From: Minwuia sp.
GTDB lineage: Bacteria; Pseudomonadota; Alphaproteobacteria; Minwuiales; Minwuiaceae
Direction of reading: 5' to 3'
DNA: 58,516 bases
Assembly (NCBI GenBank): GCA_029213165.1
Contig: JARGNO010000020.1
Location: forward strand, 1-58,516
The position numbers were made by a program, and so were the translations under genes. The stretch's first letter is position 1. Each line of letters opens with the position of its first letter. This document shows, piece by piece, positions 52,476 through 58,516 of the stretch. The notes below the pieces were generated by a model, which worked only from the letters and a program-made list of their open reading frames with translations, had not been told where the DNA came from and searched no databases.

Positions 52476-52495
52476 TCCATTATGGATATATCCAT
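52476..52495 (-). promoter_or_regulatory. Candidate operator of the NrtR-like/SPFH/NAD-kinase-like operon
   Basis: ATGGATATATCCAT (52482-52495) is a perfect 14-bp palindrome. With TCCAT at 52476-52480 it makes three TCCAT half-sites in alternating orientation over 20 bases. It sits 21-40 bases upstream of the Nudix regulator start, in an AT-rich stretch, and is well placed for autoregulation. Confidence 0.6.
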
Positions 52496-52564
52496 TTTGA
52501 ATATAACACAAGAGAAATCTTTCCCTGAGGTCGCGCGGTATCGGACCGGGATCACCTGTCGCCG

Positions 52565-53503
52565 TCAGGCATCAACCTCCCCCGTCATGCCGATGGTCCG
52601 AACCGCCGCCAGAAAGTGTTCGCGGAACCAGCGGTTGGCGGCGTCGAGATCGGCGCTGGCGTGCCAGTAGAGGTAGGTGTCATAGGCCGGGGTCTCGATG
52701 GGGAACGCCAGCAGTTCGTTGCCGAAATGGGTGTTCAGGGTCCGGGCATGGCTCTGCGGCATGGTCAGCACCAGGTCTGTCTGCCGCACCGCCTCGCAGG
52801 CACCGAGATAGTTCTGGCAGCGCATCCGGATGCGCCGTTTCAGGTTGCGGCGTGAGAGTTCGTATTCCTCCGCGCTCAGGCCCCGGCTGCGGGAGGAGAC
52901 GACGATATGCTGCTGCGCCAGATAGCGATCCAGCGTCAGCGGCACCGTCGTCAGCGGATGACCCTGGCGCACCACCACCGACAGCCACTCACGCCCCAGC
53001 CGCGCCCTGCGGATGCTGTCGGTCAGCGGCAGTGGCACATCCACGCTGAGATCAATGCGACCGGAGGCCAGTTCGCGTTCGATGTCGCGCCGGTCAATGC
53101 GTACCACCACCAGGTCGATGCCGGGTGCGGAGGCCGCCAGTTCCACCATCAGCACCGGCAGGATCGCGGCCTGCATCGCCTCCCGCATCGCGATGGTGAT
53201 CCGTTTGGTGGCCGTGGCGGGGTCGAAACCGTCTGGCCGGTCCAGTGTTTCCTCCAGCCCGTTCAGTGACTGCCGGACCTGTTCGATGATCCGGCGGGCC
53301 AGCGGGGTCGGGGCCATGGTGCGTCCGCTGCGCTGGAACAGCGGATCATCGAACAGGTCCCGCAGACGGCCGAGCGCGTGACTGACCGCCGGTTGTGACA
53401 GGTTCAGCCGCCGGCTCGCCGCCGTGATGCCCCCCTCGGCATAGATCGCTTCCATGACCACGAAGAGGTTGAGATCGACACGGGATAAATTCATCTGATT
53501 CAT
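52565..53503 (-). CDS. LysR-family transcriptional regulator
   Basis: About 312 residues. The winged HTH opens [20 protein letters not shown] with recognition helix [18 protein letters not shown], typical of LysR regulators. A type-2 periplasmic-like effector domain follows (about 95-300). The ATG at 53503 or 53494 is likely; an upstream TTG start is possible but less usual. Divergent from the acyl-CoA dehydrogenase gene across about 120 bases, so it probably controls it. The effector is unknown. Confidence 0.9.
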   Translation of the reverse strand: MNQMNLSRVDLNLFVVMEAIYAEGGITAASRRLNLSQPAVSHALGRLRDLFDDPLFQRSGRTMAPTPLARRIIEQVRQSLNGLEETLDRPDGFDPATATKRITIAMREAMQAAILPVLMVELAASAPGIDLVVVRIDRRDIERELASGRIDLSVDVPLPLTDSIRRARLGREWLSVVVRQGHPLTTVPLTLDRYLAQQHIVVSSRSRGLSAEEYELSRRNLKRRIRMRCQNYLGACEAVRQTDLVLTMPQSHARTLNTHFGNELLAFPIETPAYDTYLYWHASADLDAANRWFREHFLAAVRTIGMTGEVDA

Positions 53504-53622
53504 ATTTTCGGATGCAAACAATGCATTTCACAGATGATACCGGCGGGGGCACCCTCCGCGCAACGGTTGCGGCCCATCTGACGATGGTGCTGCGCCGGAT
53601 CAGCGCGCAAGGAGCGGAAACG

Positions 53623-54828
53623 ATGAACTTCGAGCATTCGCAGAAGGTGCAGGACCTGCAGGCACGGTTGCAGGACTTCATGGCGACACAGGTGGAACCG
53701 AACGAGGCCCGCTATCAGTCAGAGGTGGCGGAGGGCGAACGCTGGAAGGTCATTCCGGTGATGGAGGAACTGAAGCAGGCGGCGCAGCAGGCCGGCCTGT
53801 GGAACCTGTTCCTGCCCGAGTCCGGACATGGCGCGGGCCTGACCAATCTGGAATATGCCCCGCTCTGCGAGATCATGGGCCGGGTGCACTGGGCGCCGGA
53901 GGTCTTCAACTGCGCCGCCCCCGACACCGGCAACATGGAAACGCTGGAGCGGTATGGCACGGAGGCGCAGCAGCGCCGCTGGATGGACCCGCTGCTGGCC
54001 GGCGAGATCCGTTCCTGCTTCGCGATGACGGAGCCTGCCGTGGCATCCTCCGACGCCACCAACATTGAATGCCGGATAGAGCGGCAGGGCGACACATACG
54101 TCATCAACGGCCGCAAGTGGTGGTCAACCGGTGCGCTGCATCCGAAGTGCGAACTGTTCATCGTCATGGGCAAGACCGACCCGGACAACCCGCAGCGCCA
54201 CCGACAGCAGTCGATGATCCTGGTGCCGCGCGACACGCCCGGCATCAGCATCGTCCGCTGGCTGCCGACCTTCGGCTATGACGACGCGCCGCACGGTCAT
54301 GCGGAGGTCGCCTTCGACAATGTCGTGGTTCCGGCGGAGAACATGCTGCTGGGTGAGGGTCGCGGCTTCGAGATCGCGCAGGGGCGGCTTGGCCCGGGGC
54401 GCATCCACCACGCCATGCGCGCCATCGGCCAGGCCGAGGTGGCGCTGGAGAGCATGTGCCGCCGCGTGAAGCAGCGCACCGCCTTCGGCAAGCCACTGGC
54501 GGAGCAGACCGTGACGCTGGAACGGATCGCGGAGGCCCGCATCGCCATCGACCAGTCCCGCCTGCTGGTGCTGAAGGCCGCCGACCGCATGGACAAGGTG
54601 GGCAACAAGGAAGCCGCCGCCGAGATCGCCATGATCAAGGTCGCCGCCCCCAACATGCTGCAACGCGTGATCGACTACTCCATCCAGGCCCATGGCGGGG
54701 CCGGCATGACCGACGACTTCGGCCACGGCTTCGCCGCCGCCAACGCCCGCGCCATGCGCATCTTCGACGGCCCCGACGAGGTTCACCGCAACCAGATCGG
54801 CCGCATCGAGTTGAAGAAGTACGCGTGA
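53623..54828 (+). CDS. Acyl-CoA dehydrogenase (ACAD10/11-like)
   Basis: A 401-residue flavin dehydrogenase. FAD/substrate segments are evident: [20 protein letters not shown] near 136-155, [19 protein letters not shown] near 165-183, and [16 protein letters not shown] near 219-234 which is characteristic of the ACAD10/11 group. Near the C-terminus, [13 protein letters not shown] and [12 protein letters not shown] close the fold. It oxidises an acyl-CoA, perhaps a branched or hydroxylated one. Start set at 53623 by GGAG. The divergent LysR gene is its likely regulator. Confidence 0.92.
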   Translation: MNFEHSQKVQDLQARLQDFMATQVEPNEARYQSEVAEGERWKVIPVMEELKQAAQQAGLWNLFLPESGHGAGLTNLEYAPLCEIMGRVHWAPEVFNCAAPDTGNMETLERYGTEAQQRRWMDPLLAGEIRSCFAMTEPAVASSDATNIECRIERQGDTYVINGRKWWSTGALHPKCELFIVMGKTDPDNPQRHRQQSMILVPRDTPGISIVRWLPTFGYDDAPHGHAEVAFDNVVVPAENMLLGEGRGFEIAQGRLGPGRIHHAMRAIGQAEVALESMCRRVKQRTAFGKPLAEQTVTLERIAEARIAIDQSRLLVLKAADRMDKVGNKEAAAEIAMIKVAAPNMLQRVIDYSIQAHGGAGMTDDFGHGFAAANARAMRIFDGPDEVHRNQIGRIELKKYA

Positions 54829-54915
54829 AGGCCATACCCGGTTGCCGACCGGCCCGCCGCCGCCCACAATGCGCGCGGCGGCGTGTTCGGGCGACGAAGC
54901 GGGAGATCGTGGCAA

Positions 54916-57192
54916 GTGGCAAGGGAACTGCTTTTCTCAGGTGACAACCGGAAACAGGAACTGCGGCAGCTGAAGCGCGCTTTTGACCGCATTGCAGGTA
55001 CTGCCGCGGCCCTGCGACCAGGCGAACATCCGGCGGAACCGATGCATGCGGTCGCCCTGATCCACGCGGAACGTGGACGTGGCAAGACCCGCCTTGCCAT
55101 GGAGCTCTATCGCTACCTGGCGGGAAGCTGCGATCCTGATGGCTACTGGCCCGACGATCCGGACATGCTGGCCGAGCCGGTTGCGGTGATGCCGGGGGCG
55201 GAGCGCAACAACTTCGCGGCGGAGATGCCTTTTCTCTGGTGGGGCATGGCGGTGGCCGACAGTCCCAATCCGGGCAACACGATCTTCGGCACCCTGGATG
55301 ATCTACTGCCACATCTGACGGCGGCGCGGCTCGCCGGGCGTCGTCAGGCCAGCGCACGTACACTGGCGGCAGAGGCTGTCGATCTGGCCACCGATGTCGG
55401 GCTGGAAATGACCGAGATGGCCGTGGAGGTGACGGGTGAGGCGCTGGGCCTCGGCATGATCAAGCGGCTCGGACAGGGCATGTGGAACATAGGACAGATC
55501 GTCCGACGTCACACCAGTTCCGGCGCGGAGGAAAGTCTGAGTGCCGACAGTCAGGTCAAGTCGGTCGTCGATGCTGTGATGACTGACCTTTCGCGCCTGT
55601 TCGCCCCCCGATCAACGACATGGTGCGGCAAGCCGCTGGTGATTCTGGTCGATGACGCCCAGTTCGCGGACCGCGACCCGGCGATGGCGGCGTTTCTGGA
55701 ACGGCTGATCGCCCGCTCGGATCAGGAACGCTGGCCGCTGATGTTGCTGATCACGCACTGGGACAAGGAGTTGCGCAACGTCCTTGCCGCAGACGGCACC
55801 CAGCAGCCGCGCAGTCATGTGGCCAACGTGCTGCGGCACGCGACAGACCCGCGGGAGGTGGATCCGGGCAGGTACGCAGGGCAACGGGGTGGATCGCTGC
55901 ATGCCGACCACTATCTGGACGTTGATCTCGGTGCACCGGTCGATGATCTGCGTCCTGCCCTGAACGACAGGTACCCCGGCATCGAAGCGGGAACCGCCAC
56001 GGAGATTCTGACCCGGGCAGACGGCAATCCGCGCATGCTGGAGCAGATCATGGCGCGGATGGAGCGCAAGCCCGTCTGGTTCGAGGGCGGCCAGACCGAC
56101 AACGACCTGACCCCCGAGGGGCGATCCGCCATCCTGGCGCTGTCCGACCTGCCGCTGGAGGAGATCGTGCTGCAGCGGCTGCGGGACACGCCGGAGGATG
56201 TTCGCAGCGCACTGGTTCTGGCAAGTCTGCTGGGCAACCGGTTCGTGGTCGACCTCGTGGAACGGCTTTCACTGGACCGCCTGCAGCATCCGGCCCGGTC
56301 CAGCCTGGAGGAGGGAGAGTCCCGTTACCGGTTTCTGCGCAACGTGTCGGACCGTTCGCGCAATGACACCGCCGACTTTGCGGAGCGACTGTTCCATGAG
56401 GCTGCAACGGAATACCGCCGCAGCGGTCTGGCGCGCAAGGAGATCGCATCTCTGCCGTCCGACTCGGATCTGGCAGGCGCACTGGATTCCCTGCTGACCG
56501 GCCTGGTGCAGAGTCCCGACGTTTTCGCGTATCTGACCGAAGATGACCTGTCGATCGCCCTGTCCATCGCCGCAGACCGCATGGAAAGGCACGACCCGGC
56601 CAGCGCCGCGCTCGCACTCGCCCGGCTGGTCGGCGTCGAAGACCAAAGGGGCAACCCTGAGGGCGCCTACGTGGCCACGGACCGGTTCATCAGTATTGCA
56701 GAGCCGGACGGTGACCGGCTCACGAACATTCCTTCTTACCTGCTGGATCAGGTCGTCACGGCCCTGCTTCGCAGGGGCGATCGCCAGAACGCGGAGCGCC
56801 TCGTGCTGCTCATGCTTGACCGTGCCGGGGCGCAGGTGGAACGCGACCCCGAGAACACGGAGTGGCAGCGCGACCTGTCCATCAGTCACGACAGGGTCGG
56901 CGACATCCGCGTCGCGACAGGGGATCGCGAGGGGGCCCGCAAGGCTTTCGAAGCCGGGATGAGGATACATGAGGCTCTCGCCCGCCGCGACCCCGAGAAC
57001 ACGGAGTGGCAGCGCGACCTGATCGTGAGCCACGTCAAACTGGCTGGATCAGGTGCCGATCCTGCCCGCCACTACGCTGCGGCACTGGACATCGCAAGGA
57101 CGCTCGCCAGTGATGACAGGCTCATGCCGGTCGATGACTGGATGATTCCGGAACTGGAGCGAAGACTTGCGGAACAGGAAGGCGACGATTAG
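54916..57192 (+). CDS. STAND-like ATPase with C-terminal TPR repeats
   Basis: About 758 residues. A P-loop IHAERGRGKTRLAMELY with lysine near residue 57 and Walker B VILVDDAQFADRDPA near 240 define an AAA/STAND-type NTPase (about 30-400). A helical region follows. TPR-like repeats (about 560-740) include two copies of RDPENTEWQRDL 48 residues apart, encoded by an exact 36-base repeat. Start GTG at 54916 has GGGAG about ten bases upstream; a GTG at 54883 is the alternative. Such proteins serve as sensor or signalling NTPases, some in phage defence. No effector domain is visible. Neighbours are metabolic. Confidence 0.78.
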   Translation: MARELLFSGDNRKQELRQLKRAFDRIAGTAAALRPGEHPAEPMHAVALIHAERGRGKTRLAMELYRYLAGSCDPDGYWPDDPDMLAEPVAVMPGAERNNFAAEMPFLWWGMAVADSPNPGNTIFGTLDDLLPHLTAARLAGRRQASARTLAAEAVDLATDVGLEMTEMAVEVTGEALGLGMIKRLGQGMWNIGQIVRRHTSSGAEESLSADSQVKSVVDAVMTDLSRLFAPRSTTWCGKPLVILVDDAQFADRDPAMAAFLERLIARSDQERWPLMLLITHWDKELRNVLAADGTQQPRSHVANVLRHATDPREVDPGRYAGQRGGSLHADHYLDVDLGAPVDDLRPALNDRYPGIEAGTATEILTRADGNPRMLEQIMARMERKPVWFEGGQTDNDLTPEGRSAILALSDLPLEEIVLQRLRDTPEDVRSALVLASLLGNRFVVDLVERLSLDRLQHPARSSLEEGESRYRFLRNVSDRSRNDTADFAERLFHEAATEYRRSGLARKEIASLPSDSDLAGALDSLLTGLVQSPDVFAYLTEDDLSIALSIAADRMERHDPASAALALARLVGVEDQRGNPEGAYVATDRFISIAEPDGDRLTNIPSYLLDQVVTALLRRGDRQNAERLVLLMLDRAGAQVERDPENTEWQRDLSISHDRVGDIRVATGDREGARKAFEAGMRIHEALARRDPENTEWQRDLIVSHVKLAGSGADPARHYAAALDIARTLASDDRLMPVDDWMIPELERRLAEQEGDD
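56842..57021 (+). repeat. Exact 36-base direct repeat within the STAND-like gene
   Basis: Bases 56842-56877 and 56986-57021 are identical (CGCGACCCCGAGAACACGGA and onward), 144 bases (48 codons) apart and in frame. They encode the same TPR-junction peptide. Identity at synonymous positions indicates recent duplication or gene conversion. Confidence 0.85.
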
Positions 57193-57246
57193 TCCCCGAC
57201 GGCTCTCATTCCCGGCCTGTCACGCCGCGACCGGAACCTTGTCCCC

Positions 57247-58119
57247 TCACCCCATCTCAGCCACCGCGGCGGCGAGTGCCAGCTGCTTCCTGGCCTGTTC
57301 GACGTGCAGGTTCTCGATCATGCGGCCGTCGACGGTGACGACGCCCTTGCCTTCGCGCTGGGCTTCCTCGAAGCCGGCGACGATGCGTCCGGCCATTTCG
57401 AGCTGGGCTTCGGTGGGGGAGAAGACGTCGTTGCAGGGGGCGACCTGGCTGGGGTGGATCAAGGTCTTGCCGTCGAAGCCCATTTCCAGGCCCTGCTGGC
57501 AGATGTCGCGGAACCCGTCCTCGTCCTTGATGTCATTGTAGACGCCGTCGAGGATCTGGATGCCGTAGGCGCGGGCGGCCAGCATGCAGATGCCGAGTGC
57601 TGTCACCATCGGCAGGCGCATCGGGGTGTGGTGCGCGCCGGTGTCCTTGGCGATGTCATTGGTGCCCATGACCCAGACGGCGACACGGTCGGAGGCCGCG
57701 CCGATGGACTGGGCGTTCAGGATGCCGATGGGGGTTTCCATCATGCACCACAGCGCCATGCCGGCCGGGGCACCGGCCTTGTCCATGGCGGCCACCAGAG
57801 CCTGCACGGTCGCCGCGTCATTGATCTTCGGCACCAGGATGGCGTCGGCACCGGATTTCGCGATGGCCGCCATGTCGTCGGCACCCCAGGGGGTGTCGAG
57901 ACCGTTGATGCGCACGATCATCTCCCGCTTGCCATAGCCACCACCGGCCAGCGCATCACATATCTGCTGCCGCGCCGTGGCCTTGGCGTCCGGCGACACC
58001 GCATCCTCCAGGTCCAGGATGATGGCATCGGCGGCGATGGTCTTCGCCTTCTCCATCGCGCGGGTGTTGGACCCCGGCATGTAAAGGACACTGCGGCGGG
58101 GGCGGACGGATGCGGCCAT
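57247..58119 (-). CDS. HpcH/HpaI family malyl-CoA thioesterase or lyase
   Basis: A 290-residue CitE-like protein. RSVLYMPGSNTRAMEKAKTI, AIILDLEDAVSPDAK (about 32-46), VRINGLDTPWGADD (about 69-82), MMETPIGILNA and KTLIHPSQVAP match the (3S)-malyl-CoA thioesterase (Mcl2) branch more closely than Mcl1. Mg2+-dependent. In the ethylmalonyl-CoA pathway such enzymes split or hydrolyse malyl-CoA. The ATG at 58119 suits the family; a longer upstream frame is unlikely. Divergent from pdxY. The mch-like gene is 32 kb away. Confidence 0.85.
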   Translation of the reverse strand: MAASVRPRRSVLYMPGSNTRAMEKAKTIAADAIILDLEDAVSPDAKATARQQICDALAGGGYGKREMIVRINGLDTPWGADDMAAIAKSGADAILVPKINDAATVQALVAAMDKAGAPAGMALWCMMETPIGILNAQSIGAASDRVAVWVMGTNDIAKDTGAHHTPMRLPMVTALGICMLAARAYGIQILDGVYNDIKDEDGFRDICQQGLEMGFDGKTLIHPSQVAPCNDVFSPTEAQLEMAGRIVAGFEEAQREGKGVVTVDGRMIENLHVEQARKQLALAAAVAEMG

Positions 58120-58215
58120 GTTGTATCTCTCCCTCTTGCCTGCCGAACCGGCAGTACGATAACTGTGGCCGGACACTATAATTTCCTGACGGACCGACGC
58201 AACGAGAGGAACGGC

Positions 58216-58516
58216 ATGGCGGTACTTTCCCTGTCCAGCCAGGTGGCGATGGGACACGTTGGCAACTCCGCCACGGCCTTCGCGCTGCGCCGCCTCGGCC
58301 ATGTGGTCTGGGACGTGCCGACAACCGTGCTCAGTTTCCATCCCGGCCATGGCCGACCGGAGGGCAAGGCACTGGAATGCGGTACGGTATCCGCCATGAT
58401 CCGCGCCATCATCGGGCGTTCGCGGCCCGACCTGATCTTCTCCGGTTATCTGGCGACCCCGACGAATGGCGAGATGCTGGCCCGTCAACTGGACAGCCTG
58501 CGGGAGGATGGAGCCT
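58216..58516 (+). CDS. pdxY: Pyridoxal kinase, N-terminal part (runs off the window)
   Basis: The first 100 residues of a PfkB/ribokinase-type pyridoxal kinase. SLSSQVAMGHVGNSATAFAL (about 5-24) carries the family's H-x-G-N-S-A substrate-binding motif, and DLIFSGYLATPTNGEMLARQ follows near 75-94. The enzyme phosphorylates pyridoxal to PLP. A GAGAGG site precedes the ATG. The 3' part lies outside the window. Divergent from the malyl-CoA enzyme gene. Confidence 0.85.
   Translation, partial: MAVLSLSSQVAMGHVGNSATAFALRRLGHVVWDVPTTVLSFHPGHGRPEGKALECGTVSAMIRAIIGRSRPDLIFSGYLATPTNGEMLARQLDSLREDGA

Overview
The window is high-GC, densely packed DNA with the gene content of an alphaproteobacterium. Markers include a TIGR02300/FYDLN zinc-ribbon protein, an ethylmalonyl-CoA-pathway type MaoC hydratase, a malyl-CoA-type HpcH/HpaI enzyme, flavocytochrome c sulfide dehydrogenase, a Liv-type ABC transporter next to phenylacetate-type CoA genes, and a divergent parC/recO pair. 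A Rhodospirillales-like heterotroph with sulfide-oxidising and aromatic-acid capacity fits, but I cannot name a genus from this sequence. I saw no rRNA, tRNA, CRISPR array, insertion sequence, integrase or transposase.

Layout. 155-4115 (+): apaG, trkH and acetyl-CoA synthetase. 4188-8668 (-): a colinear run of lipoprotein, response regulator, histidine kinase, fccA cytochrome and fccB flavoprotein (sulfide dehydrogenase). 8848-21216: podovirus-type structural genes in two main groups. One is a minus-strand capsid/tail-tube operon (8848-12997). The other is a plus-strand tail-fibre/holin-like operon (17073-21216). Between them lie a carotenoid oxygenase, a tiny basic phage-like gene, a metallophosphoesterase and a luciferase-like oxidoreductase. 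21331-26255 (+): D-aminoacylase, MscS channel, mesaconyl-CoA hydratase-like enzyme and a HugZ-like protein.

26242-32932 (-): an eight-gene operon with two enoyl-CoA hydratases, a PaaI thioesterase, a PaaK ligase, an FAD monooxygenase, a DUF2783 protein, a histidine phosphatase and an NHL protein. A divergent ArsR regulator (33036) and a complete branched-chain/aromatic-type ABC transporter (33548-38180) adjoin it, which suggests uptake, CoA activation and degradation of an aromatic or related acid. 38276-45426 (+): diguanylate cyclase, FYDLN protein, cytochrome P450, phenylalanine hydroxylase, recO and parC. 45616-49308 (-): a giant RTX repeat protein. 49829-52455 (-): an NrtR-like Nudix regulator, an SPFH protein and an NAD-kinase-like protein. 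52565-58516: LysR regulator, acyl-CoA dehydrogenase, a STAND-like ATPase with TPR repeats, a malyl-CoA thioesterase/lyase and the start of pyridoxal kinase.

The most unusual content is the phage-derived block. It encodes a capsid, head-tail/tail-tube proteins, an internal virion-like protein, a tail fibre and a holin-like protein. It has no portal, terminase, replication or integration genes, and ordinary-looking host metabolic genes sit inside it. A strong hairpin follows the capsid cistrons exactly where phage T7 has its terminator, and both phage-type operons have paired TACCG repeats upstream. Together these suggest a domesticated or GTA-like particle locus rather than an intact prophage. 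A second candidate is the NrtR-like/SPFH/NAD-kinase-like operon, which has a perfect palindrome in front of it.
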